The notes under the pieces are model-generated. The model worked only from the letters and a program-made list of their open reading frames with translations, searched no databases and was not told where the DNA came from. A program made the translations under genes and the position numbers. DNA of 54,915 nucleotides from Pirellulaceae bacterium. GTDB taxonomy: Bacteria > Planctomycetota > Planctomycetia > Pirellulales > Pirellulaceae. Positions 1 to 7,902 of the stretch are shown one piece after another (the first letter of the stretch is position 1; every line of letters starts with the position of its first letter). The stretch covers positions 1 through 54,915 of the forward strand of contig JABDKS010000073.1 in assembly GCA_013002105.1 (NCBI GenBank). Reading direction: 5' to 3'.

Positions 1-134
1 CAGTTACCCGCATGCCACCGAGACGATCAGCCAAGGCGGTAGCAGACCTTTGCATTTGATTCAGCATTGGAGTGTTTAGACAGGAGGAGGGCGGCGAGCG
101 AAGATCCGGCGGCAGCTTGCAATTTAGATTCGAA

Positions 135-761
135 TCAGCCGGTGGCTACTTCGATTACGATCAACACAGCCACCAGAACAACGGCCATCGCGATGCTGAT
201 GGCCATTCGGCTACCCGGCAACCAGTCTGCCAATGTGAGCTTGCCACGATCACCAACCGGATCGATGTTGCGACTAATCCAACCGGACGCCTCGGCGAAT
301 AGATACGAACCCGCGACCATTCCAAAGATCATTGACAACGCATCATAATTTCCCTGTCCCAGTGCTGCCGCCCCCGTCCCAGGACAATACGCGGACAGCG
401 CAAATCCCGCACCGAAGATCAGGCCGCCAATCGCATTGGACGCAAGCCGTGTGGGTTTCAGTTGCAACTGAACCCAACCCCGCGAATGCATCCAGTGGAT
501 CCCCAGCGTGCCGACGATGACTGCGGACAGCATGACTTGCACCACGGTGAAGTCCTCTAACAGAAGCTGTCCGATGAGAATATGAAACTTCGCGACGCCC
601 CCTTTTTGCAATAAAAATCCAAATAGAACGCCAAACAGCAGGCCCAAACTGAGCGACTTGGGCGATGCCAAATCCGGTGTCGTCGGCGCGTTCGTCTTAC
701 CATCGGCATCATCGCGGTGGTCTTCAGAGTGCTGCTCGGGATTCTCCACTAGCGTTGACAT
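135..761 (-). CDS. YeeE/YedE family (DUF6691) sulfur-compound permease half
   Basis: A 208-residue membrane protein with a hydrophilic N-terminus of about 35 residues followed by about five hydrophobic segments. The YCPGTGAAALGQG stretch near residue 125 is the conserved Cys/Gly motif of half-size YeeE/YedE (DUF395/DUF6691) proteins, which are associated with uptake or export of sulfur compounds such as thiosulfate. It starts at an ATG preceded by a weak GAGA Shine-Dalgarno. The second half-permease (808-1398) lies 46 bp upstream on the same strand and an MBL-rhodanese gene lies beyond it, so the three probably form one operon for reduced-sulfur handling. The substrate cannot be read from sequence. 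Confidence 0.85.
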   Translation of the reverse strand: MSTLVENPEQHSEDHRDDADGKTNAPTTPDLASPKSLSLGLLFGVLFGFLLQKGGVAKFHILIGQLLLEDFTVVQVMLSAVIVGTLGIHWMHSRGWVQLQLKPTRLASNAIGGLIFGAGFALSAYCPGTGAAALGQGNYDALSMIFGMVAGSYLFAEASGWISRNIDPVGDRGKLTLADWLPGSRMAISIAMAVVLVAVLIVIEVATG

Positions 762-807
762 GATGGATCTCTATGAACTGAAGGGGGGTTTCTAATCCGA
801 AAGTAAC

Positions 808-1398
808 TCAAGCGAACATCAACATTGCAACAATGATGCCACCGATGAAAAAACAACCGGCCGCAATCCAAGATCCGATCGACATCTGTAACGTGCCGCT
901 GATACCGTGGCCGCTGGTACATCCGCCCGCCATGCGAGCACCAAACGCCATGCAAATCCCGCCGGCAAAGGCAACCGCGATCCGCAAAACGCCGCTGGAT
1001 TCTCCAAATCGGTCTTTCCACATTTCCGGCAACAACTGTCCCGTCAGTTCACCACCGGTCCAAGCCGCCACGAACGCGCCGAGCACAACACCCAAAACCA
1101 ACATCACCTCCCAACCGATTTTTGGCGGATTGTCGCTAAAGTACTTCAGCCGGGCGGTGTGCTTGGGTGCGACCTGCTGACCGATCATGCCACCGACACG
1201 GGCATACGCTGTCGACGCGCCCAATGCTTTGTTGGAGACATAGAACGTCAGCATCGAAAGAACGCCGATCAGCGCTCCGACCAGGTAGGGCGACCATGCC
1301 GCCGTCCCGTATGACTCAATCGCCGCGACAGAGTCCGCCGCCGAGGCTGTCGACGCCAATATGACAAGCGTGCCCAATGCGAGTGCTGTACGTTTCAT
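808..1398 (-). CDS. YeeE/YedE family permease half with signal-like N-terminus
   Basis: About 196 residues. I start at the ATG giving MKRTALALG, since the longer reading runs into an Arg/His-rich, non-membrane extension overlapping the gap to the next gene. The N-terminus resembles a signal or first membrane segment (ALALGTLVILASTASAADS). The family hallmark GARMAGGCTSGHGISG sits near the C-terminus, with the conserved Cys expected to lie in the pore. It pairs with the DUF6691 half downstream; such paired halves are known to replace a single full-length YedE. The gap to the upstream MBL-rhodanese gene is 25 bp, supporting co-transcription. Confidence 0.85.
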   Translation of the reverse strand: MKRTALALGTLVILASTASAADSVAAIESYGTAAWSPYLVGALIGVLSMLTFYVSNKALGASTAYARVGGMIGQQVAPKHTARLKYFSDNPPKIGWEVMLVLGVVLGAFVAAWTGGELTGQLLPEMWKDRFGESSGVLRIAVAFAGGICMAFGARMAGGCTSGHGISGTLQMSIGSWIAAGCFFIGGIIVAMLMFA

Positions 1399-1423
1399 TT
1401 TTTCTAACCGTGGTGAATGATGG

Positions 1424-2824
1424 TTACGATGCCTTGGCAACCGGATAGTTAGCCGCCATCCATGCTTTCCAGCTACCCGGTACCGTGGCAATCTTTTCAA
1501 AGCCGCGTGACTGCATCAAGCTGGCCGCGATGCTGGCTCGATAGCCACTTGCACAGTACGTGGCATACCGTTTGGTTTTGTCCAACCCGTCGATTCGGTG
1601 TTTCATATCGGCGATAAAATAATGCTCCGCACCGGGGATGTGTCCCGATTCGAATTCCTGCGGTGACCGCACGTCCAGGATGTGCAAACGCGTATTACCG
1701 CTTTGGTGTTCATGCAACTCCTGTACCGTCAATTGCGGCAATGTCTGCATCGGCAGCCCCGCCGTTTCCCAAGCTGTCATCCCACCGGCCAAGTAACCAG
1801 CAAAGCGACTGTGTCCGGTGCGAACAATGAGCCTCTGAACCGACTCGACATCGCAGTCGTCATCCACGATCAGCAGCAAACGACGATCGAGATCGAATAA
1901 TTGACCGACCCAAGCCGACATTTCGGGTCGATCGGCAATGCTGATAGCGCCGTGGATATGCCCACCACCAAACGCCAAAATGGATCGCGCGTCGATGATG
2001 GCCACGCCAGGCTCGCGTGACGCCTTTCTAAACTGAGTCGGCGGTAGCGCGGCGATTTGTGGTAAGCGGTGCATGATCTCTGGGCCAGCACCATTGACCT
2101 TCTTGAGCAGTGGGTAGTGGTCAGGCGCTGGAGGTGCTTCGTCGACAACGAAGTCACGAAACTGCTGAAAATCCGGAAACCGCAAAAACTTGTTCTTTCG
2201 CCGCTCGTATCCGATCGAACTGACCAGTCGGTCGCCGATATCAGCACCACATGCCGACCCGGCACCGTGTCCGGGATGGATAATGACATGATCGTCCAGT
2301 TGCAAATAGTAGTCATACAGCGTGTGGTAAAGCTGCTCAGTCAATTCTTCGGTCTGACCGTCGCCCAGCAGGTCGGGACGCCCGGCCGATCCAACAAAGA
2401 GCGAATCACCAGTAAAGACGCCCCAAGGTTGGTCTGGCGATTCCGATTCCGCGACTTCGTAGGAGATGTGTTCGGGGGTGTGTCCAGGCGTATGGCGGGC
2501 AGTCAACACGAAGGAACCGAAATCAAACGTGTCTCCGTCTTGAACTTTGACCGCATCAAATTGATAGTCCGCCTGCTCGCCGCTGACGTACAACTTCGCA
2601 CCGCTCAAATGATCAATCAGTGAACAGCTGCCACTGACAAAGTCGGCATGAATATGCGTCTCCATCACATGCGTAATCGACAGCCCGTGCTCTCGCGCTT
2701 TCTGCAGGTAGATGTCCGAGTCTGTACGCGGGTCGATTACCGCTGCGTGACCTGTCTCGGTATCGCCGACCAGATAGGAAAGCTGTGCGATTCCGTCGGT
2801 GAAAATTGTCTCTAAAACAAACAC
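1424..2824 (-). CDS. MBL-fold hydrolase with two rhodanese domains (persulfide dioxygenase-like)
   Basis: A 466-residue fusion. Residues 1-240 are a metallo-beta-lactamase fold with the ligands H57-x-H59-x-D61 in THIHADF, the TPGHTPEH motif, GDSLFVGSAGRPD and HPGHGAGS, as in ETHE1/BlhA-type persulfide dioxygenases. Two rhodanese domains follow (about 260-350 and 370-466). Only the second has a normal active-site loop, with Cys424 in YCASGYRAS; the first looks degenerate. Family role: oxidation of glutathione persulfide and sulfur transfer. It starts at GTG, supported by AAGGAG eight bases upstream. It heads the probable operon with the two YedE halves. Confidence 0.88.
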   Translation of the reverse strand: MFVLETIFTDGIAQLSYLVGDTETGHAAVIDPRTDSDIYLQKAREHGLSITHVMETHIHADFVSGSCSLIDHLSGAKLYVSGEQADYQFDAVKVQDGDTFDFGSFVLTARHTPGHTPEHISYEVAESESPDQPWGVFTGDSLFVGSAGRPDLLGDGQTEELTEQLYHTLYDYYLQLDDHVIIHPGHGAGSACGADIGDRLVSSIGYERRKNKFLRFPDFQQFRDFVVDEAPPAPDHYPLLKKVNGAGPEIMHRLPQIAALPPTQFRKASREPGVAIIDARSILAFGGGHIHGAISIADRPEMSAWVGQLFDLDRRLLLIVDDDCDVESVQRLIVRTGHSRFAGYLAGGMTAWETAGLPMQTLPQLTVQELHEHQSGNTRLHILDVRSPQEFESGHIPGAEHYFIADMKHRIDGLDKTKRYATYCASGYRASIAASLMQSRGFEKIATVPGSWKAWMAANYPVAKAS

Positions 2825-3504
2825 AATGAATCTCCTTCAAGGGGGGTTATGGCTGCGGTTAACTGGGGATCTGTAATTGGCTGGGGATCAACGCGGCACG
2901 CCTCCAAACTGTCCATCCAACTCAGGAACGCCTGTGATCGGAAAACCCGCTTCGCATAGGTGCATGCACCCTGCGAAGCGGGTGATCTGGTGGCGTCGTC
3001 GGTTTCGGCGAATCGCAAGCAACAATGGAGGAAAGGACCGCCCCACCGTGCTACTTTTCCGTTTCGACCTGACACGTTCACCACCAAGGCTGGCGTCGAC
3101 TTCGCAATCACGACCTTGATCGCGACGCTCTACTGGGTAGAGGTGGTCAAGTTCACGAGCAAAATTGCGATTCGCAAAGTCGGGCCAGTGGTAATCATCA
3201 ATCCCTTCAGCATCCATGTTCCGCTAAGTGAAAACGTCCAGGATCGGAACGCCATCAACTAAACCATTGGCATCCACATGGCGTCGCAATGCTCCTATCA
3301 CAATGCGCCTTGTGGACAGCGAATAGTTCGACGCTGACGTCCTAGTTGAACAGCGTTACTTTGGAATCAGGACACTGTGTTTTCCCGTCCCGATAGCCGC
3401 ACGGCGATCGCCGCGGTTCCTTTCAAAGACAACCGCGACTACGCCAATCGGCTAATGAAAAGTGACGCTGTCAAGCTAAGATCTCACTAGCGAGCCGGTG
3501 GACA
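2825..3504. other. Intergenic region, no supported gene; holds repeat copy A
   Basis: Several short ORFs occur on both strands here but none shows a recognisable domain, a ribosome binding site or credible composition. The only clear structure is copy A of a MITE-like repeat at 3350-3478. No obvious promoter for the minus-strand sulfur operon was recognised. Confidence 0.5.
3350..3478 (+). repeat. MITE-like repeat, copy A
   Basis: About 129 bp bounded by imperfect terminal inverted repeats: left ACAGCGTTACTTT, right arm AAAGTGACGCTGT. Internal blocks GGAATCAG, CCCGTCCCGATAGCCG and CCGCGGTTCC recur in copy B (25095-25207) and, inverted, in copy C (27262-27412). The right end GCTGTCAAGCTAAG is shared with copy C. 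It has no coding capacity and is probably non-autonomous; no matching transposase is visible in the window. Confidence 0.75.
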
Positions 3505-3708
3505 TCAACAGTCACACGAACCTGCGAAGTCATCGACTTGGCGTTCCGCTTCGTCTTTTGCCAAACCGTAACGTTCCTGCACCTGTCCCACGAGCTCTTC
3601 GCGCTTACCGTCGATCTTGTCCAAATCATCGTTCGTCAGGTCGCCCCAACGTTGCTGGACTTGACCCTTGACTTGCTTCCATTTTCCTTCGATTCGATCC
3701 CAGTTCAT
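3505..3708 (-). CDS. CsbD-like stress protein
   Basis: A 67-residue soluble protein starting [18 protein letters not shown], the classic CsbD family N-terminus. Further family features are [16 protein letters not shown] and [11 protein letters not shown] chose this ATG because AAGGAGA lies eight bases upstream and the family starts here; an upstream in-frame codon would add eleven unrelated residues. CsbD proteins are small, abundant and induced under general or osmotic stress, with no defined biochemical activity. A weak sigma-54-like site sits 69 bp upstream. A fusion containing the same domain is at 21781. Confidence 0.9.
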   Translation of the reverse strand: MNWDRIEGKWKQVKGQVQQRWGDLTNDDLDKIDGKREELVGQVQERYGLAKDEAERQVDDFAGSCDC

Positions 3709-3776
3709 TTTTATGTCTCCTTGTGATGGGCAACAATGCAATTGAATGCCTCACGGTACGTTCAACATCAGCACGT

Positions 3777-3791
3777 TCAACAACAGCGCCA
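3777..3791 (-). promoter_or_regulatory. Weak sigma-54-like promoter for the CsbD gene
   Basis: Reads TGGCGCTGTTGTTGA on the minus strand. The -24 TGGC is intact but the -12 element is TTGA instead of TTGC. Its spacing to the start codon (69 bp) matches the stronger sites in this window. Confidence 0.3.
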
Positions 3792-4157
3792 AATTTCATT
3801 CTTGCGTTGTGCGACTGCGCACTGTTTTTAATGAGGTGAAGGAATGCGAATCCCGTGCCCGAAAACGGCGACCATGTCGTTGCCGACGCATTGAATCATG
3901 ATCAGCGTCTTTGGCTCAGTGATTTTTACGGCGGATCGCGATGATCCGCACGTTGCGCCATCGACGGAGAAAAAACACTGAACTGGACGCAATTCGGTCA
4001 AACTGTCCAATTGAACGCCACTTGGGCGATGGTTATGGTCCAATCGCTCGTGACTGAGACAATAGAACGCCTCTCCGCGACATTGGATCCGCTGGTACGA
4101 AAATCGCTTATCCCTGGCAACCGATCAAAAGGTCAGTGCGATGCAAACCGCCGACCA
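3792..4157. other. Intergenic region, nothing confidently coding
   Basis: A 71-codon minus-strand reading frame spans 3828-4043 but begins only with TTG and lacks a convincing ribosome binding site. I see no repeat or terminator here. Confidence 0.4.
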
Positions 4158-5204
4158 ATGGTTGTTTCCATCTTTCTGTTTTCCCACACAACACCTTGTC
4201 AGGTCCCCGTAGTGCGTGCCTTCCTGTGCCAATGCGGCAACCGAATCTTCTTCCATGATGTTCGCTGTCTTCAGTGCGACGCGACGGTGGGTCGCTGTGA
4301 CAGTTGCCACCAAGTTTGTTCATTGACGCAGAACGACGATCAGACGTTTCAATGTGGAAATTCTGCCTGCGGATCGAAACTCCAACGCTGTACCAACTGC
4401 GTGAATCACGGTGTCTGCAATGGAACGGTTGCCGCGGGTGACTCGGGATTTTGCGAGTACTGCCGACTGAACCAAGTCGTGCCCAATCTGAGTCAACCCG
4501 AGAACAAGGAAGCGTGGCGACTACTGGAGTTCGCCAAACATCGTGTGCTGTTCATCGTGCAGACGATCGGCTTCCCACTGAATTGGCAACAACCGCCGCT
4601 GCAGTTCGCGTTCTTGTCAGGAACACCCAACAACACCGTGACGATGGGCCACTCCGATGGATTGATCACAATCGCGTTGCGGGAAACCGATGCGGTTCAA
4701 CGCGAGAAATCTCGTATTGAGTTTGATGAGCCCCAACGAACTTTGGTCAGACACTTTCGTCACGAACTGGGACATTACTACTGGGACGTCTTGGTCAAGC
4801 CCCAACGTTTGAGCGAATTCCGAACGATCTTTGGTGACGAATCCGCAGTCAATTACGAGGCGGCAAAAGAAAAGTATTATGGCAAAGGTCCCGCAGCTAA
4901 TTGGCGTACAAACTGGGTTTCTCAATACGCCTCGATGCATCCGTGGGAGGACTTCGCCGAAACCTTCAACGCGTATCTGGATATGGTGGCCGTGCTGGAC
5001 ACCGCGCGCAGTTTTTCGGTCGCAGACACCGGTGGCGACTTTGATTCGATGATCAAAAACTACTGCGAGATTGGAATCCTGGCGAACGAGTGGAATCGGG
5101 ATCGCGGATTGATTGACTTGGTGCCGGAAATCTTCTCCCCAGTGATCACCAACAAGCTACGGTTTATTTTTGACCTCGCACACGCACAGTCCTCCCCGGC
5201 CTAA
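4158..5204 (+). CDS. Zinc-ribbon putative metallopeptidase (COG4307 type)
   Basis: About 348 residues from this start. Residues 20-120 hold a series of CxxC-type knuckles (CQCGN, CLQCDA, CDSCHQVC, CTNC, CEYC), as in the double zinc-ribbon N-terminus of COG4307 putative zinc-binding metallopeptidases. The catalytic-like motif HELGH lies at about residues 202-206, followed by HPWEDFAETFNAYLDM, the conserved downstream block with probable third-ligand acidic residues. The start is uncertain: the frame is open to 4011, and family members begin just before the CQCGN knuckle, so 4158 or a later GTG is likely. Function is unknown beyond probable metal-dependent hydrolysis. Confidence 0.8.
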   Translation: MVVSIFLFSHTTPCQVPVVRAFLCQCGNRIFFHDVRCLQCDATVGRCDSCHQVCSLTQNDDQTFQCGNSACGSKLQRCTNCVNHGVCNGTVAAGDSGFCEYCRLNQVVPNLSQPENKEAWRLLEFAKHRVLFIVQTIGFPLNWQQPPLQFAFLSGTPNNTVTMGHSDGLITIALRETDAVQREKSRIEFDEPQRTLVRHFRHELGHYYWDVLVKPQRLSEFRTIFGDESAVNYEAAKEKYYGKGPAANWRTNWVSQYASMHPWEDFAETFNAYLDMVAVLDTARSFSVADTGGDFDSMIKNYCEIGILANEWNRDRGLIDLVPEIFSPVITNKLRFIFDLAHAQSSPA

Positions 5205-5334
5205 TCTGCCAATCTCTGATTTGTAAGGTCGAACCCTTTCATCGCTGACGAACCAGGATGCAATTTGGAATTGCCCACGAAAAGTTGACAGTGGATTGGC
5301 AGATGTCAGACTTCTCTGACAGGAGAACCCATTC

Positions 5335-5625
5335 ATGGACACACGTCGAACATTCAGCCGAGAGTTTAAGCTCGCTGCAGTCAAAAAAGTCATCGAGCAC
5401 GGATTGTCGTACGCTCAGGTCGCCAAGGACCTGGGAGTTCGCGACAGCATGATCCGAAAATGGAAAAAGGGCTTTGACCAGGACGGCACACTGCAGGCCG
5501 CCGTCACTAGCAGCAATTCCGTCGAAGATGAACTCAAACGGCTCCGAGAAGAGAATCGGCAACTCAGGATGGAGCGTGACATTTTAAAAAAAGCGACGGC
5601 CTTTTTCGCCAAAGAAAACGGCTGA
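5335..5625 (+). CDS. IS3-family transposase OrfA
   Basis: A 96-residue helix-turn-helix protein (TRRTFSREFKLAAVKKVIEHG, then SYAQVAKDLGVRDSMIRKWKKGF) followed by a leucine-zipper-like coiled coil (DELKRLREENRQLRMERDILKKA). Family role: binds the terminal repeats and is the N-terminal part of the OrfAB transposase. The slip sequence TTAAAAAAAG (5584-5593) lies in the codons for LKK near the C-terminus; from there the -1 frame is open straight into orfB. Intact. Confidence 0.95.
   Translation: MDTRRTFSREFKLAAVKKVIEHGLSYAQVAKDLGVRDSMIRKWKKGFDQDGTLQAAVTSSNSVEDELKRLREENRQLRMERDILKKATAFFAKENG
5586..5593 (+). promoter_or_regulatory. Programmed -1 frameshift site of the IS3 element
   Basis: A run of seven A then G in the context TTA-AAA-AAA-GCG of orfA. 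Slipping back one base continues as KKSDGLFRQRKRLR and on without a stop into orfB. A-rich heptamers of this kind are the standard signal for OrfAB production in IS3 elements. Confidence 0.75.
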
Positions 5626-5669
5626 GGCTGCAGTTCATCCAGAGGCATCGTGATCTGTGGCCGATCGCG

Positions 5670-6509
5670 GTGCTGTGTCGGGTTCTCGACGTCACACGAG
5701 CTGCTTATTACCGGTTCGCCGGTCGAAGTATCTCCGCGTCGGAAACGAAACAGGAAGAAATCACGCGTCTGATCAAACAGATTCGATCGGAAAAACACCA
5801 CGACGCCTACGGAAGTCCAAGAATGCATCGCGAGTTGGTTCGCCGAGGAATCAAATGTTGCCGAAACACCGTTGCCAAATGCATGCGTCGAGCGGGAATC
5901 CGAGCAAATCGCCGAACCAAGTTCCGCATTTCAACGACCGATTCCAATCACGACCAGCCAGTCGCAGCGAACTTACTCAACCAGGATTTCTCCACCGAAA
6001 CCATCAACCAGGTCTGGCTGACGGACATCACTTACATTGCTACCAAAGAAGGTTTCACTTACTTGTGCGCGATCGTCGACCTGCATTCGCGGAAGATCGT
6101 CGGCTGGAGCACAAGCCGAACTATCGACTCCGAGTTGGTACTCGCGGCCATGAATCAAGCCATTGCACTACGAGATCCGAAAGCCGGTTTGATCGTCCAC
6201 AGCGACCGTGGCAGTCAATACGCCAGCGAAGCATTCAGGCATCGACTTGCCAAGCATGGCATCATTCAAAGCATGAGCCGGCGAGGCAACTGCTACGACA
6301 ACGCGCCCATGGAATCGTTCTTCAAAAGCTACAAGACCGAAGAAGTCAACGACGAACTGTACGCCACACACGAGCAGGCTACTCGGGGTGCGTCGGACTA
6401 CATCGAACGCTTTTACAATCCTCGCCGTTTGCACTCGTCACTGAATTACCAAAGTCCAATTGACTTCGAACAAGCCATCGCGAAACCATTACTCGTCGGT
6501 GAGTCCTGA
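5670..6509 (+). CDS. IS3-family transposase OrfB (DDE integrase domain)
   Basis: About 279 residues when read from the GTG shown, but its natural form is probably the C-terminal part of OrfAB made by frameshifting at 5586-5593. An HTH_21-like region (HHDAYGSPRMHRELVRRGIKCCRNTV) precedes the rve catalytic core: WLTDITYI holds the first Asp, IVHSDRGSQYAS the second, and NCYDNAPMESFFKSYKTEE the catalytic Glu. All three acidic residues are present, so the element could be active. Confidence 0.95.
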   Translation: MLCRVLDVTRAAYYRFAGRSISASETKQEEITRLIKQIRSEKHHDAYGSPRMHRELVRRGIKCCRNTVAKCMRRAGIRANRRTKFRISTTDSNHDQPVAANLLNQDFSTETINQVWLTDITYIATKEGFTYLCAIVDLHSRKIVGWSTSRTIDSELVLAAMNQAIALRDPKAGLIVHSDRGSQYASEAFRHRLAKHGIIQSMSRRGNCYDNAPMESFFKSYKTEEVNDELYATHEQATRGASDYIERFYNPRRLHSSLNYQSPIDFEQAIAKPLLVGES

Positions 6510-6613
6510 TCCACAGGGCTCGCCATTTACCTTCCCGTTAAGATCGGTCCACTGTCAACTTTTAGTGGGCAATTCCAATTGCTTCAGAGTCTCTAGTGTT
6601 CTGTCAGTTTTCT

Positions 6614-6667
6614 CGTAGGCCACGACCAGTCCTGGCGCAGCTGTGCCAGGACAGGTCCTGGCCTACG
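6614..6667. repeat. 23-bp imperfect inverted repeat (REP-like hairpin)
   Basis: Left arm 6614-6636 begins CGTAGGCCACGACC and right arm 6645-6667 ends GGTCCTGGCCTACG. The arms pair at 21 of 23 positions around an 8-base loop. A related left arm is found at 44080-44102. It lies just outside the right end of the IS3 element, downstream of csrA. Confidence 0.7.
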
Positions 6668-6804
6668 ATTGATCCCACGTATTGCGTAAAAATGCTCTCG
6701 CCGCACTCTACACGATCACGGTGGAAGACCGACCACGGTTGACGACTGACCACGGCGACGTTCCGCCGGAATCAATCACGAAGCAACGTTGCAAGCAAAA
6801 CAAG

Positions 6805-7023
6805 TTAGGCTGGTTTCGCGGCGACCCGACTGTCACATGACTGCAATGGAAAACCGGCTGATTGCTTGGGGCGTGTTTCCACCAACTCACCGCGTCGAAT
6901 CGGAACCTCCTTGGGGGCATCGATACCCACAGTGACGCGATTGGGACCACTCTTGCAGATGGTGATCGTAATGTTGTTGTCGATGACGAGTTGTTCGCCA
7001 GGTTTGCGAGTAAGTACCAGCAT
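6805..7023 (-). CDS. csrA: Carbon storage regulator CsrA
   Basis: A 72-residue protein. Residues 1-48 match CsrA closely (MLVLTRKPGEQLVIDNNITI, then GIDAPKEVPIRRGEL): the beta-strand dimer with the RNA-binding GxxV and VxRxE-type edges. Family role: post-transcriptional repression or activation by binding GGA motifs in mRNA leaders. The C-terminal 20 residues are a low-conservation tail. GGAGGG lies about eight bases before the ATG. A sigma-54-type -24/-12 site sits 56 bp upstream, unusual for this gene. It is monocistronic, with HtrA divergent across a long gap. Confidence 0.95.
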   Translation of the reverse strand: MLVLTRKPGEQLVIDNNITITICKSGPNRVTVGIDAPKEVPIRRGELVETRPKQSAGFPLQSCDSRVAAKPA

Positions 7024-7078
7024 GTTTGTCCCTCCAAAGTTGGACGCAGAGTTGTGAATCGTTCGATTCCCGAACTCT

Positions 7079-7093
7079 GCAAAAAAAATGCCA
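7079..7093 (-). promoter_or_regulatory. Sigma-54 promoter upstream of csrA
   Basis: Minus strand reads TGGCATTTTTTTTGC: intact -24 GG and -12 GC with ten bases between, plus TGGCA and TTGC. It lies 56 bp before the csrA start codon. Confidence 0.6.
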
Positions 7094-7211
7094 ATTGCTT
7101 AATGCTGCAAAAACGCATGAATACAGCGAGCTTGCGTAATTTGCGAAGATTGCGATTGGATCTTTTCCGGTCAGTTAGGCGGTAAAGAACTCAAACGCGT
7201 CTACTCCACGA

Positions 7212-7291
7212 CGTGGCTGTGCCAAGTCGTCGTCGTGCCAAATCGTGGCTGTGCCAAATCGTCATCCTGCCAAATCATCGTCCTGCCTAGT
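7212..7291. repeat. Degenerate 16-bp tandem repeat, five units
   Basis: Five consecutive 16-bp units of the form CGTGGCTGTGCCAAAT (units at 7212, 7228, 7244, 7260 and 7276), each diverging at a few positions. The unit length is not a multiple of three and no gene is present. Confidence 0.75.
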
Positions 7292-7902
7292 CGTGCTCGG
7301 GGTCTGCAGTTTGACTGCCGCAACTACTTATTGAATTGTGTGAAATGCGACCGCGAGATGGGATTCAATGGGGGAGGCACTTAGTTGGTCGTCCGAAATT
7401 GGGCGAGGCAAAAAATGGATCGAATGCGTAGCCGTCGTGCGCCGTCGGCCCATTGGCTGCGAAAAGAGACTTCGAGCCGTATGAGCGCTACCTGTCCCCT
7501 GATCGTGGTAGCGACGGTCTTCCCGATTCGCGACGGGGCAGCCTGCCCCCGCGGGGCGTGGAGCCACGGTGGCCGGCCCAAGAAACGGCCCAAAACACCG
7601 TAAAACCGGCTGTTTCAGACGATGGCACGTGTTGTGCTTTACAGCATCGGCGACCCGACATGCAGTTCTGACGAGATGTCCCCGTGGCGTATGTACGTTC
7701 CGAACCGAAGCGATTTCCAAGCACACGAAATTCAGCGGTTGCCAGTTAGCGGACGTTGTAAATGGTCCACGCGATCGACGTGGGTTGCGGCAAGGACAAC
7801 TCTTTGTAGTCGCGGGTTTTGACTCTTAGTCGGTCGTCGAGCATCGACAAAAACAATCAACAAAGCGTCATTGAACTTTTTTAACCAGAGAGATACCCAA
7901 AC
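7292..7902. other. Intergenic region upstream of the HtrA gene
   Basis: Overlapping short ORFs occur on both strands, but none has a recognisable domain or ribosome binding site. A GC-rich stretch around 7540-7560 (GGGGCAGCCTGCCCCCGCGG) can fold. I found no convincing -24/-12 promoter for the protease gene here. Confidence 0.45.

Larger units (their letters stand above)
5266..6577 (+). mobile_element. Complete IS3-family insertion sequence
   Basis: A 1312-bp element with ends TGGAATTGCCCAC...GTGGGCAATTCCA. The inverted repeats extend about 30 bp (left 5266-5296; right 6547-6577) with one mismatch, and share AAAAGTTGACAGTGGA. The flanks are ATT on both sides (5263-5265 and 6578-6580), a 3-bp target duplication typical of IS3. 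It contains orfA and orfB in the canonical -1 frame relation. It inserted between the metallopeptidase gene and csrA without breaking a recognisable gene. Confidence 0.93.

Noticed and set aside
2812..3262. Overlapping ORFs of 80-109 codons on both strands
   Set aside because: Arg/His-rich shadows of each other with no domain or ribosome binding site.
3828..4043. 71-codon minus-strand ORF ahead of the metallopeptidase gene
   Set aside because: Only a TTG start, no ribosome binding site, no recognised domain; left as unexplained.
7212..7291. CRISPR array
   Set aside because: Units are contiguous with no spacers; it is a simple tandem repeat. No cas gene is present.
7328..7829. Several ORFs upstream of the HtrA gene
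   Set aside because: Mutually overlapping, Arg/Pro-rich composition typical of GC-rich noncoding DNA, no start signals.
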